This document shows, in pieces, positions 33,842 through 42,660 of a DNA stretch of 64,000 nucleotides. The DNA comes from Bacillota bacterium LX-D (GTDB lineage: Bacteria > Bacillota > DUOV01 > Zhaonellaceae). The first letter of the stretch is position 1. Every line of letters begins with the position of its first letter. A program made the translations under genes and the position numbers. The stretch spans positions 62,001 through 126,000 of the forward strand of contig JAVLUO010000003.1 in the NCBI GenBank assembly GCA_031628995.1. The letters are read 5' to 3'. Under the pieces are notes generated by a model, which ran no database searches, was not told the origin of the DNA, and saw only the letters and a program-made list of their open reading frames with translations.

Positions 33842-34528
33842 TTATATCTCCTTATACAGATCCGCTAACCTTTTGATATCTAATTCCAAATCCGTCGAAT
33901 TTTGCCCGACACAGGCGACAACCGGGATACCCGTAAAATGTTGGATCTGCTTTTTGTTATCGCTGTGCAGGAAATTATCCGGTTCATAGCCGTTCAGGAT
34001 AATGCCTCGGAGGCGAATACCCTGCTGCCTTGCGTACTCCACCGTAAGCACAGTGCTGTTGATGGTTCCCAGGGCAGCAGATGCGACTAGGAGAGCATCA
34101 AGCTTTAAGGATTTGATAATATCAGTCAGCATAATGGTTTGCTCATCCATTCTGATGGGGCAGATAATGCCGCCGCTGCCTTCCACGGTTATGAAATCAA
34201 ACTGCTTTTTCATTTTTTCAAAATCAGAGAGCACTTTGCTCATTTCCACCGGCTTGTTTTCTATCTGCGCCGCCAGATGGGGGGATACTGCTGTTTCATA
34301 AATATAGGAAACCAGGCTGTTGGGATCCTTGTCAAGTCCGGAAATCCGGCACACATAATCGGCGTCTCCCGCAACCAGCTTTCCGTTTTTATATTCAGCC
34401 CCGCTAAGCGCCGCTTTGTAATATCCTGTGTTAAACCCATGCTGCCGAAGCTTCCTGGTGATAAGAGCAGTCACAAAGGTTTTTCCCACATCGGTTCCCG
34501 TGCCTGTTATAAAAATCCCTTTGCTCAT
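33842..34528 (-). CDS. bioD: Dethiobiotin synthetase
   Basis: BioD carboxylates DAPA to dethiobiotin with ATP and CO2. The 228-residue product has the P-loop GTGTDVGKT (residues 7-15), YYKAALSGAEY, the central TVEGSGGIICPI and late ILNGYEPDN, all characteristic. It overlaps the bioB stop by 4 bp and ends 2 bp before bioA. Composition resembles bioA and bioB and differs from the chromosomal neighbours. Confidence 0.96.
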   Translation of the reverse strand: MSKGIFITGTGTDVGKTFVTALITRKLRQHGFNTGYYKAALSGAEYKNGKLVAGDADYVCRISGLDKDPNSLVSYIYETAVSPHLAAQIENKPVEMSKVLSDFEKMKKQFDFITVEGSGGIICPIRMDEQTIMLTDIIKSLKLDALLVASAALGTINSTVLTVEYARQQGIRLRGIILNGYEPDNFLHSDNKKQIQHFTGIPVVACVGQNSTDLELDIKRLADLYKEI

Positions 34529-35490
34529 AGCATTTTCACCTCAAATCCCAATTCTTTCAGCATAGCCATATCATCATCAATGTTAATTCCTGAAGTAGTC
34601 AGCATATCCCCGGAAATAGCCGCATTTGCGCCGGACATAAAGATAGATTTCCCCTTATCCTCCATCAGCCCTCTGCCGCCCGCAAGGCGAATAGCGGCAT
34701 CCGGGATGATAAAACGGAAAATTGCAACAATTCGACGTACTTCATCCGTGGTCAGTACCGGCATATGCTCCAGAGGAGTGCCCGGAATGGGATTCAGGAT
34801 GTTGACAGGAACAGATTTAATTTCTAAATCGCGAATATCCATTACCATGTCAATCCGGTCTTCCATTGTTTCGCCCAGGCCCATAATGCCTCCGCTGCAC
34901 ACCTCCAAACCGGCTTTCTGAGCGGCTTTGATGGCGTTGATTTTATCGTCGTAAGTATGGGTGGTACAAATATTGGGGAAATGTCTGCGGGAGGTTTCCA
35001 GATTGTTGTGGTATCGGGTAACTCCCGCACTTTTCAGCTTTTGAAACTGCTCAAAGGAAAGCAGGCCGTGAGACGCACACAAAGAGATGCCGCAGGTGGC
35101 CTTTATTTCCCCATAGCTTTCACAAAGCGCATCCACCTCAGCGTCCGTAAGCCTTATTCCTGATGTGACGACAGAGTAACGCAAAATGCCTTTTTGGTGA
35201 TTGTACACCGCCTCTTTTTTCAAGCGGTCACAATCCAGCAGAGCATACTCCTCCACTTTGGTATGATAGTGGGCGGACTGGGCACAGTATTTGCAGTTTT
35301 CCGAGCATTTCCCGCTTTTCCCGTTTATAATGGTGCAAATATCAAAGGAATTCCCGCAAAAATGGTGCCGAAGATCGTTGGCGCAGCCCCATAATTCCTC
35401 TAAATCTTCATTGATTAAAGATAACGCATCCTCTTTGGTAATTTGATACCCATCCAGAATTTTATTTTTCAGTGCAACTGCAATCTTCAT
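34525..35490 (-). CDS. bioB: Biotin synthase
   Basis: BioB inserts sulfur into dethiobiotin by radical-SAM chemistry. The 321-residue product has the radical-SAM cysteines in CSENCKYCAQ (about residues 62-71), SGGIMGLGE, NPIPGTPLE and RLAGGR. The conserved Cys/Arg set for the auxiliary cluster appears present. It begins 2 bp after bioY; AAAGAGG precedes the ATG. The gene is intact. Confidence 0.97.
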   Translation of the reverse strand: MKIAVALKNKILDGYQITKEDALSLINEDLEELWGCANDLRHHFCGNSFDICTIINGKSGKCSENCKYCAQSAHYHTKVEEYALLDCDRLKKEAVYNHQKGILRYSVVTSGIRLTDAEVDALCESYGEIKATCGISLCASHGLLSFEQFQKLKSAGVTRYHNNLETSRRHFPNICTTHTYDDKINAIKAAQKAGLEVCSGGIMGLGETMEDRIDMVMDIRDLEIKSVPVNILNPIPGTPLEHMPVLTTDEVRRIVAIFRFIIPDAAIRLAGGRGLMEDKGKSIFMSGANAAISGDMLTTSGINIDDDMAMLKELGFEVKML

Positions 35491-35492
35491 AT

Positions 35493-36050
35493 TTAACCTC
35501 TTTTCATAATTGGAATTAACCGTTTAGCGAGTATCGCGCTGGCAAAACAGATGATAATATCACCGGGCACCGCAAGAATAAAGCAATACAGGATCAGGGA
35601 CCATACTCCTAAGGGAGAATTCATGTAGTAATTGGCGATGATATAGTAGTAAAGCATTCCAAGGAGATACACAATTACCAGTCCCGCGAATCCTGCCAGG
35701 AGCAGCCTTTTAAAGGTTGGTATTTGGGATTTTTCCGCTATGTACCCCGTCAGCCAGGTGCCTGCCATAAATCCGATGATATATCCGAATGTGGGCTGAA
35801 AAATATATCCAATTCCACCTCCGTTGGTAAAGACAGGAAGGCCCAGCAAGCCTACGGCGATATACACCCCCACCGAAATGGCTCCATACCTTTTTCCCAA
35901 CAGCAGTCCCGCTAAGTTTGTAAACAGAAATTGCAGGGTGAAAGGCACCACGGGAATCGGTATTTTGATAAAAGCACCAACGGCAATCAGCGCGGCAAAC
36001 AGTGCGCATAAAATCATATTTCTTGTGTTAAAGTTTTTTCCCTGTGTCAT
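35493..36050 (-). CDS. bioY: Biotin transporter (S component)
   Basis: A 185-residue membrane protein of the BioY family, the substrate-binding component of ECF-type biotin uptake. It has six hydrophobic segments and the family signature around FTLQFLFTNLAGLLLGKRYG and LPVFTNGGGIGYIFQPTFGYI. It is the first gene of the operon, downstream of a BirA operator, so uptake and synthesis are repressed together by biotin. The ATG has GGAGAG upstream. Confidence 0.95.
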   Translation of the reverse strand: MTQGKNFNTRNMILCALFAALIAVGAFIKIPIPVVPFTLQFLFTNLAGLLLGKRYGAISVGVYIAVGLLGLPVFTNGGGIGYIFQPTFGYIIGFMAGTWLTGYIAEKSQIPTFKRLLLAGFAGLVIVYLLGMLYYYIIANYYMNSPLGVWSLILYCFILAVPGDIIICFASAILAKRLIPIMKRG

Positions 36051-36110
36051 TTTCTCTCTCCGTAAAAAATAGATTTTTTTAATGACATAATTTTACTACC
36101 TGTGCTATTT

Positions 36111-36139
36111 ATTTTATTGCAAAATTGTTCTATTGTCAA
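36111..36139 (-). promoter_or_regulatory. SigA-type promoter of the biotin operon
   Basis: On the minus strand TTGACA is followed after exactly 17 bp by TAAAAT, about 60 bp upstream of the bioY ATG. The -35 box lies inside the BirA operator. Confidence 0.82.
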
Positions 36140-36165
36140 CCATAAACGTATATGTAGTTGACAAT
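36132..36165 (-). promoter_or_regulatory. BirA biotin-operon operator
   Basis: A perfect 9-bp inverted repeat (ATTGTCAAC at 36132-36140, GTTGACAAT at 36157-36165) separated by 16 bp. This has the dimension and half-site sequence of BirA boxes in Firmicutes. It covers the -35 region, so biotin-bound BirA would block RNA polymerase. Confidence 0.85.
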
Positions 36166-36412
36166 ATGCCGGTGATTATTAAATCGCCAAATGAGCAAAA
36201 CACATAGTTGCCCCTGAACTGCGGCAACAATAGAAAATCTGACTTGCCCCGAATACGGCAAAAGCCACGAATACCATAATGGTACTCGCGGCTTTGTGCT
36301 TTAGGGCAGTTTTACAATATAACCTCTCAACGGATTTGCTGACAGCCTTGAATTTACTCGGCTTTCTAGAGCTTCCCTATGACGTTCACACTTTAGCCCA
36401 TGTTTTTTATTT
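36166..36412. other. Junction space between the biotin operon and tatD
   Basis: No intact gene. An inverted repeat lies at 36261-36295 (AAAGCCACGA.. / ..TCGCGGCTTT). On the minus strand an open stretch ending at 36301 reads CERHREALESRVNSRL then NPLRGYIVKLP, with no start codon; it looks like the tail of a lost gene, possibly from a mobile element. Confidence 0.35.
36261..36295. repeat. Imperfect inverted repeat, possible terminator
   Basis: AAAGCCACGAATACCAT pairs with AATGGTACTCGCGGCTTT (15-17 bp, two mismatches, almost no loop). It resembles the hairpins that close mobile-element operons; no long T-run follows on the plus strand (TTTGTGCTTT). Confidence 0.5.
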
Positions 36413-37177
36413 TTAGTTGATTTTAAATAATTTTTGAGCGTTAGCTTTGGTCGCTGCTGCCAGCTCTTCAAAAGGCATTTCCCTTAATTCAGCAATTTTT
36501 TTGGCAGTTTCAACTACGTAAGCCGGTTCGTTCCGTTTCCCTCGATAAGGTTCTGGAGCTAAGTATGGACAATCGGTTTCAACCAGCAGCCAATCTAAGG
36601 GTACTTGTTGAGCAACTTCCTGTACACGTCTTGCATTTTTAAAAGTTACCGGTCCAGCAAAAGAGATGTAAAAACCAAGTTTTAAGCATTCTTTAGCCAT
36701 TTCCCAACTGCCGGAAAAGCAGTGCAAAATGCCGCCGACTTCATTGGCTTTTTCCTCCTGCATAATCTGCAGAACATCCCCGTGGGCATCCCGATCATGA
36801 ATAATGATAGGCAGCTTCAGTTCCTTAGCCAGGTTAATTTGGGCCCGAAAAATTTCTTGCTGCTTGTCTCGAGGGGAGAGGTCCCGATAATAGTCAAGGC
36901 CTATTTCCCCAATAGCTACTACTTTTTCTCCCTGGGCCAATGTTTTTAATTCCTCACAATGCTCATCATACTGGAAGGCATCGTGAGGATGGATGCCAAC
37001 AGCAGCATACAGATTAGAATATTGGGCAGCTAATTCTGCTGCCTTTTGGCTAGAAGGAAAGTCATAACCAATATTGACGATTTTTTCAACGCCAGCAGCC
37101 GCTGCTCTTTGGAGTACTTCCGGAAGATCCTCTAGTAATGTTGGATCATTTAAATGGGCATGGGTATCGATGAGCAT
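36413..37177 (-). CDS. tatD: TatD family metal-dependent DNase
   Basis: The 254-residue product is a full-length TatD/YabD hydrolase: DTHAHLND (metal ligands), VGIHPHDA, GEIGLDYY, HDRDAHGD, HCFSGS, and ETDCPYLAPEPYRGKRNEP. TatD enzymes are Mg-dependent 3'-5' nucleases involved in DNA quality control. It follows metG by a single-base junction (metG stop ends at 37178), as metS-yabD does in Bacillus. Confidence 0.96.
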   Translation of the reverse strand: MLIDTHAHLNDPTLLEDLPEVLQRAAAAGVEKIVNIGYDFPSSQKAAELAAQYSNLYAAVGIHPHDAFQYDEHCEELKTLAQGEKVVAIGEIGLDYYRDLSPRDKQQEIFRAQINLAKELKLPIIIHDRDAHGDVLQIMQEEKANEVGGILHCFSGSWEMAKECLKLGFYISFAGPVTFKNARRVQEVAQQVPLDWLLVETDCPYLAPEPYRGKRNEPAYVVETAKKIAELREMPFEELAAATKANAQKLFKIN

Positions 37178-39142
37178 TTACTTCACCTTGGCCCCGCTGG
37201 GAACTACGTCCCGATCTAAAGTAAGGACGCTAAGCTTGCCTTCAACTGAAGCAGCTAAAAGCATGCCATAGGAAGTAATGCCCCTTAATTTAGCAGGTTT
37301 TAAGTTAGTTACCATAATTATTTTCTTCCCAACTAATTCCTCAGGTGTATAATGTAAGGCAATGCCTGCCACTACTGTCCGCTTCTCTTCTCCCAAAGCT
37401 ACCTGTAATTCTAATAATTTATCTGCTTTTTCTACTTTCTTGGCTTCTAATACTTCGGCTACACGCAGCTCTACTTTGGCAAAGTCGTCAATAGAAATTA
37501 AATTTGCCCCTTCTTCTTCAATTTGAGGATCTGTTTTTGGCTGTGTTTTTAACGGTGTTACTGCTTGTTTTTCTTCCACTTTTTTCATCTCCGGTTTTGT
37601 GTCTTTTTCTTCTTCTATCCTCGGGAAAATAGGTTCCCCTCTATTGATTTTAATTCCAGTCGGCATTTTGCCCCAGGACAAAATGCTCTCCCAAGTCTGG
37701 GCTTCAGTATGTTCTGTTAATCCTAATTGGGACCATACTTTTTCAGGGGTATGGGGTAAAAATGGTGTCAGTAAAACTGTACTGATTCTAATTACTTCCG
37801 CTAAATTATACATAACTGTATACAGCCGCTCTTCCTTGGCGGGATCTTTCGCCAAGGCCCAAGGGGTATTTTCTTCAATATATTTATTTCCTTTGTTAAT
37901 CAATTCCCAAATGGAGGCGAGAGCTGCTCCGAATTCAAATTTATTTAAGGCCTGTGCTACTTTTTCCGGCAGTTCTGCGGCAATTCTTTTTAGTTCTGCA
38001 TCTTCTGGAGAATCATCTCCAGGAACTGGAATCCTGCCTGCACAGAATTTATTCAACATAGATGTAGTACGGCTTAAGAGATTGCCGTAATCATTGGCCA
38101 AATCTGTATTGGTTCGTAAAATTAAAGCATCTTCCGAGTAGTAGCCATCTGCACCATAGGGCATTTCTCTAAGCAAGAAGTAGCGGATCGTATCGGCACC
38201 GTACTTAGCAATTAGGGCCATAGGATCAATCACATTTCCTTTGGACTTAGACATTTTGCTACCGTCTACTAACAGCCAGCCATGACCAAAAACAGCATTA
38301 GGCAGTTTAATTCCCGCAGCCATTAAAATAATCGGCCAAATAATTGTATGGAAACGCATAATATCTTTGCCTACTAAATGAACAGCACTAGGCCAATATT
38401 TTTCAAATTTAGGATCTCCACTGCCATAGCCTAAGGCGGAAATATAGTTAGTTAAAGCATCGAACCAAACATAAATGACGTGTTTCTCATCAATTGGGAC
38501 AGGAATACCCCAATCAAAAGTCGTGCGGGAGATACATAAATCTGCCAAACCTTGTTTAATAAAACTGATCATTTCGTTTCTACGGGTAACTGGTTGAATA
38601 AATTCCGGATGTGTTTCGATATATTCTAACAGCCGATCGGCATATTTACTCATCTTAAAAAAGTAACTTTCTTCCTTTAGAACCTCTACCGGCCGGCCGC
38701 AATCCGGGCATTTTCCTTCAACTAACTGCCGATCTGTAAAAAAGGTCTCACAAGGAGTGCAATACCAGCCTTCATACTCTGATTTATAAATATCCCCTTG
38801 ATCGTAAATCTTTTTAAAAAGCTCTTGGACGACTTTTTGATGACGTTCTTCAGAAGTACGAATAAAATCATCATTGGAAATGCCTAGTTTAGCCCATAAG
38901 TTTTGAAAAGTAGCAACAATTTTATCTACATATGCTAAGGGAGTTACCCCGGCTTCTTTAGCTTTCCGTTCAATTTTTTGCCCATGTTCATCTGAGCCAG
39001 TTAAGAAAAATACATCGTAGCCCTGCATCCTTTTAAACCTGGCTAAGGTATCTGCCATGGTGGTGGTCAGAGCATGTCCGATATGTAATTTATCGCTAGG
39101 ATAATAAATAGGTGTTGTTATATAATAAGTCTTTTTTTCCAT
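37178..39142 (-). CDS. metG: Methionyl-tRNA synthetase with C-terminal tRNA-binding domain
   Basis: This enzyme charges tRNA-Met. The 654-residue product has the class-I HIGH motif (LHIGHALTT, residues 19-27), a zinc knuckle (YCTPCETFF then CPDCGR), the KMSKS loop (SKMSKSKGN, near residue 300), an anticodon-binding helical region, and an appended Trbp111/EMAP-like domain from about residue 550 (FAKVELRVAEVLEAKKVEKAD). A charged linker (about 510-540) precedes it. The start has GGGAGG upstream. No T-box or S-box was seen in the 250-bp leader. Confidence 0.97.
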   Translation of the reverse strand: MEKKTYYITTPIYYPSDKLHIGHALTTTMADTLARFKRMQGYDVFFLTGSDEHGQKIERKAKEAGVTPLAYVDKIVATFQNLWAKLGISNDDFIRTSEERHQKVVQELFKKIYDQGDIYKSEYEGWYCTPCETFFTDRQLVEGKCPDCGRPVEVLKEESYFFKMSKYADRLLEYIETHPEFIQPVTRRNEMISFIKQGLADLCISRTTFDWGIPVPIDEKHVIYVWFDALTNYISALGYGSGDPKFEKYWPSAVHLVGKDIMRFHTIIWPIILMAAGIKLPNAVFGHGWLLVDGSKMSKSKGNVIDPMALIAKYGADTIRYFLLREMPYGADGYYSEDALILRTNTDLANDYGNLLSRTTSMLNKFCAGRIPVPGDDSPEDAELKRIAAELPEKVAQALNKFEFGAALASIWELINKGNKYIEENTPWALAKDPAKEERLYTVMYNLAEVIRISTVLLTPFLPHTPEKVWSQLGLTEHTEAQTWESILSWGKMPTGIKINRGEPIFPRIEEEKDTKPEMKKVEEKQAVTPLKTQPKTDPQIEEEGANLISIDDFAKVELRVAEVLEAKKVEKADKLLELQVALGEEKRTVVAGIALHYTPEELVGKKIIMVTNLKPAKLRGITSYGMLLAASVEGKLSVLTLDRDVVPSGAKVK

Positions 39143-39360
39143 AAAACAGCCTCCCGTACCTGCTTCACTATTTTGTAAAAGTTTTCATTATTCAATTTTA
39201 CTACAAATTTTCCAAGAAAAAAAATATTACCCTTCCTATATTTTACCCATTTTACGACTAAAAGCCATTTTTATTTTAGAAGGTTTGGCGTAATCATGTA
39301 TTTATTTGTAAAATTTTATCTAAAAGCAGAAAAAAAAGTATTAAATTTACAATTAAAGGG

Positions 39361-39389
39361 TTGACTTTTACTGGAATTGTTGGTATCAT
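39361..39389 (+). promoter_or_regulatory. SigA-type promoter of abrB
   Basis: TTGACT, 17 bp, TATCAT, about 45 bp upstream of the abrB start; near-consensus spacing. Confidence 0.72.
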
Positions 39390-39434
39390 CTAGTCAAGAT
39401 GTCGAAGTATGTTGAACCAGGGGGGGAGATAAAA

Positions 39435-39686
39435 ATGATTAAATCCACGGGTATTGTTCGTAAAGTTGATGAATTAGGTCGAGTTGTTATTCCCATTGAA
39501 TTACGCCGTACCTTAGGTATTGATGAAAAAGATGCTTTAGAAATCTACGTTGACCACGAAAAAATTATTTTAAAGAAATATGAACCGGCTTGCGTATTTT
39601 GCGGCAACGCAGAAAACGTACATAATTTCAAAGGTAAAAATATTTGTCAAGACTGCTTAAATGATATGTCCAACCAAGCTGTTTAA
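39435..39686 (+). CDS. abrB: AbrB/SpoVT-family transition-state regulator with zinc-ribbon tail
   Basis: The 83-residue product has the AbrB N-terminal swapped-hairpin domain (STGIVRKVDELGRVVIPIELRRTLG), a dimeric DNA-binding fold that represses stationary-phase genes. The C-terminus has paired cysteines (CVFCGNAENV and CQDC) forming a zinc-ribbon-like end, as in many clostridial AbrB proteins. ATG 39435 has GGGGGGAG upstream; an earlier start at 39399 would include that site. Divergent from metG and originally adjacent to rsmI. Confidence 0.93.
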   Translation: MIKSTGIVRKVDELGRVVIPIELRRTLGIDEKDALEIYVDHEKIILKKYEPACVFCGNAENVHNFKGKNICQDCLNDMSNQAV

Positions 39687-39756
39687 AAAGACGCCAAAAG
39701 AAGCGTTCACTTAGGGATTTGAAGAAAAACTTAACTGAACAGCTTCAAGCGGGGCA

Positions 39757-39802
39757 AAAAAGACCACATAAGAGTTTTTATAATCCTGTGTGGTCTTTTT
39801 TT
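39757..39802 (+). terminator. abrB terminator; probable integration site of the element
   Basis: A 12-bp stem AAAAAGACCACA / TGTGGTCTTTTT, with T-run to 39802. The T-tract GTCTTTTTTT is repeated at the far end of the element (51302-51311). Confidence 0.85.
39793..39802. repeat. Candidate left attachment core
   Basis: GTCTTTTTTT at the end of the abrB terminator; the same 10 bases recur at 51302. A T-tract match is weak evidence on its own. Confidence 0.3.
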
Positions 39803-39810
39803 ACATTCAG

Positions 39811-41430
39811 CTAATTTTGTCCCAATAGTTCTATAATTAATAGTTTATCTGCAATATCCTTAATAAAATGAGGAATTTCCTCTATATGTTGTGCAATAGC
39901 TTTAGCTTTTCCTGGTTTTGAAGAAATATGATATTTTTCAGAAATGGTTTGTTCCATTGAAGTATAATCATCTATTGCTGTACGCAAATAGGATTCAAAG
40001 TCTTTACCGAAGTATGCATAATCGGCTCTAACAATACAATTTTCAGTTTCCGTATCCCATTCTTCTTCGCAAAAGATGCCATTAAACACATCCCTAGTCT
40101 TTGATGCATTCCTGTCACAATCAAATATGGCATAACAATTGTAACCGTATGCTTTAAATAACCTCCAGTACAAAGGGATTGCCTCCTTACCACGACAATT
40201 AACAATTTCGGTTCCATGTTCAGCTAAAGAATACCCACTACGTTTTAAATATACTGGCAGAGCAAAATATTCAGTAGCTCCCTCCACTAATATGATTGTT
40301 TCTGCAAACATTCCTTTTAACTGGTCTGAAAATAGTTTTGTTGAGTAAAAATCAATTATGTTTTCTGGTGACACACAATTCTCTGGAACACCTGACCCTA
40401 TACAAAAATCGCAAAGTTGTTGAGCGAATAGTTGTATTGCTTTAGTAACTCCACCTTCTTTATGTACTCGTACAAGTCCATCTAAGTATTCTGCATCTAT
40501 GAATTCTGCGGAATGTGTTGAAATGATTACTTGAATGCCACATGAACACATATCTACAACATATTCCTTTAACCATCTTTGAGCTAAGGGATGGAGATGG
40601 GCTTCTGGTTCTTCAATAATCAACACAAAGTTTTCACCAGTGAATACTTCCATATATGCTTTAACAAAAGCCATTAATAAGACTTGCTGTTCACCAGTGC
40701 CGAATTCTTCAAATCCACGAATATTATCTCCCTCTTTTGCATAGATCCGAAGTGACTTTGCATAATTGTTTGGATCATAGGCTGAAAAATCCACAGCCAA
40801 TGAATGAACAAACCCTTTTACCGCCCCCTTTAGAGCTTCAGAAAATCGATTAAAAAAACCAGAGAATTCATCAGTCTGTTCAAAGGATGCTGTAATTTGA
40901 TTAAAGGCTTGTGATAATTCATCTTTATGCTCTGTACTTAAGGCTTCATGTATCTTCTTTGAAAACTTACTTAACAGAGAGTAGCTACTACTATAATTAA
41001 AAGCACTCTGGATATTTCTTTCAGCATCAATCAAGTAGGACTGACAGGCAGAACGCTGTTCGTTTGTGGGATATATTTTATTTCCACTGCCATCGTGCAA
41101 AAGATTATTATTAGCCTGTCCATTATAACCATAACTTACAGCTATAACGTCATATCCATTTCCTCTATTATCATAATATAAAGGCTTAGTAAATTTAGCG
41201 GTAATATGTGCGGTAGGATATTCATTTTGATTACGTTTAAAGTAATCACTTTCCAACATTTCAATATAAGTTGGATATCTTTCACCAAGTATTCTATTTA
41301 TAGCTGATAATATATTAGATTTTCCTGCGTTATTCGGTCCGAATAGGACAAGTGGCTTATTTGGAGGAAGTTTAAGAGCCACTCTTTCTATCGATCGATA
41401 ATGTTTAATTACAATTGCTTCTAACCTCAA
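39811..41430 (-). CDS. OLD-family ATP-dependent nuclease (AAA ATPase plus TOPRIM)
   Basis: A 539-residue protein of the OLD (overcoming lysogenization defect) class. The ABC-type ATPase has Walker A FGPNNAGKSN (residues 30-39), a signature-like FGTGEQQVLLMAFVKA, and Walker B VLIIEEPEAHLHP with the following STHSAEF. The C-terminal TOPRIM domain shows ILVEGATEYFALPVYL (Glu) and YAIFDCDRNASKT (DxD). Such nucleases act alone or, as GajA, in Gabija. No GajB helicase or reverse transcriptase is next to it. Start TTG 41430 has GGGGGA upstream. It is next to the restriction-methylation pair on the same strand and may be co-transcribed with it. Confidence 0.9.
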   Translation of the reverse strand: MRLEAIVIKHYRSIERVALKLPPNKPLVLFGPNNAGKSNILSAINRILGERYPTYIEMLESDYFKRNQNEYPTAHITAKFTKPLYYDNRGNGYDVIAVSYGYNGQANNNLLHDGSGNKIYPTNEQRSACQSYLIDAERNIQSAFNYSSSYSLLSKFSKKIHEALSTEHKDELSQAFNQITASFEQTDEFSGFFNRFSEALKGAVKGFVHSLAVDFSAYDPNNYAKSLRIYAKEGDNIRGFEEFGTGEQQVLLMAFVKAYMEVFTGENFVLIIEEPEAHLHPLAQRWLKEYVVDMCSCGIQVIISTHSAEFIDAEYLDGLVRVHKEGGVTKAIQLFAQQLCDFCIGSGVPENCVSPENIIDFYSTKLFSDQLKGMFAETIILVEGATEYFALPVYLKRSGYSLAEHGTEIVNCRGKEAIPLYWRLFKAYGYNCYAIFDCDRNASKTRDVFNGIFCEEEWDTETENCIVRADYAYFGKDFESYLRTAIDDYTSMEQTISEKYHISSKPGKAKAIAQHIEEIPHFIKDIADKLLIIELLGQN

Positions 41431-41571
41431 CCTTTCATCCCCCTAAATTAAATTACTCTGCCAATACTTCTTTAATAATCTGAGCCATTAGCTTATTGTT
41501 TACTGGTCGAGAAAGTAATCATTATACTTAAATGGTTGTTTTCAAATATTTTGATTGCTTTTAAGAGATAT

Positions 41572-42660
41572 CTAATTAATATATGTATTTATTAGGTGTT
41601 CAACGACTTTTGAGATTTTTTCGGACTCAATTTTCTTCATAACCATCCTCATATATTGCCAATGAGGATTTCCATTTTTATCTACTGGTAATATTATTTT
41701 TTCCTGCCTAATTCTTTTATCATTAATTTCACGATTAAAAGAATATTTTTCTTCTAATCTTTTTATAATTGAAGAAATAAAAAGATAAATATACTTGTCT
41801 GCATTATTTGCATCTTTTAACTTTAAGCTTGTTACATGGTCACTTGCCACAAATTCATAATGATGATAAAAACAAGCTCCAACGCTTCCACTATTTGCAA
41901 CAGTTAAGCAGTTTTTAAATTTGCGCACATTATCCTCATTATTTATAAAGTTATCTACTCCGTTATTCATTGCTGTTGATGATATATAGGGTGTATTGCC
42001 CTCGATTTGATTGCTTTTAGTAAGCCTTTTTCCTCGCTGTATCTTCTTGAATATTTTTTCAAATTTAAACTCTTTCCACTCTACATTTTCAAAATCAAGC
42101 AGTTCAAAACAATATTCAATCATTCTCTGTTTATAATAATTAACAATTTTTTGAGCCTGTTCTTTCTGTTTTCGCTTAATATAATCCTCCATAAATCTCC
42201 AGTTGGGGTTGCCATTAGAATCAACTGGGAGTAAAATTTTAGTTCTATTTAGTCTAGTTAGAGTTGCTCCAGTGCTACCCCAGCTAAACTTTCTCATTTG
42301 AATTTTTAATAATGGTACTAAAAATAAAGCAATTTCTTTGTTCAAAAGTTTATTTTCTACAATTTGAATATTTTGTCCAGTAAAAAAGTTCTTTGGCTGA
42401 TAGAAGACGGTTTGAGTATCTAAACCAATTGTTATTACATTTCCTCTGTCAATGCTAAATCCAGTGTTCTGTTTTTCACCGACAAAAATATCAATCCCAT
42501 TATTAAGGTTACTCCTAGTGACATATGGGATGTCTCCATTAGTCTCAAGAAGTTTGTTTTTGTCAATTCCACTATTAGTTGAACGAATATTAAAAAGTCC
42601 TTCTTCGCCACCTATAAAAAACTCTTTCCATTCCACACTGTCAAGTTCAAGTCTATTCAT
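41572..42660 (-). CDS. Restriction-modification specificity (S) subunit
   Basis: A 362-residue S protein with two target-recognition domains and two helical spacers. The halves begin alike (SVEWKEFFIG and NVEWKEFKFEKIF) and end alike (LLPVDSNGNPNWRFMEDYI and ILPVDKNGNPHWQYMRMVM), the expected internal duplication. Start ATG 42660 is chosen (AGGTGA 5 nt upstream); it overlaps the methylase stop by 8 bp. Such a subunit directs the methylase to a split DNA site; size and pairing fit a BcgI-B-like subunit. Confidence 0.88.
   Translation of the reverse strand: MNRLELDSVEWKEFFIGGEEGLFNIRSTNSGIDKNKLLETNGDIPYVTRSNLNNGIDIFVGEKQNTGFSIDRGNVITIGLDTQTVFYQPKNFFTGQNIQIVENKLLNKEIALFLVPLLKIQMRKFSWGSTGATLTRLNRTKILLPVDSNGNPNWRFMEDYIKRKQKEQAQKIVNYYKQRMIEYCFELLDFENVEWKEFKFEKIFKKIQRGKRLTKSNQIEGNTPYISSTAMNNGVDNFINNEDNVRKFKNCLTVANSGSVGACFYHHYEFVASDHVTSLKLKDANNADKYIYLFISSIIKRLEEKYSFNREINDKRIRQEKIILPVDKNGNPHWQYMRMVMKKIESEKISKVVEHLINTYIN

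Noticed and set aside
32730-36072. Many long plus-strand ORFs across the biotin operon
   Set aside because: All lie opposite intact bio genes and lack ribosome binding sites; they arise from the higher GC content and codon pattern.
41453-41515. Minus-strand tail NNKLMAQIIKEVLAE as a possible hsdR remnant
   Set aside because: Only about 20 codons between stops, no clear family match; the fused nuclease-methylase removes the need for an hsdR.
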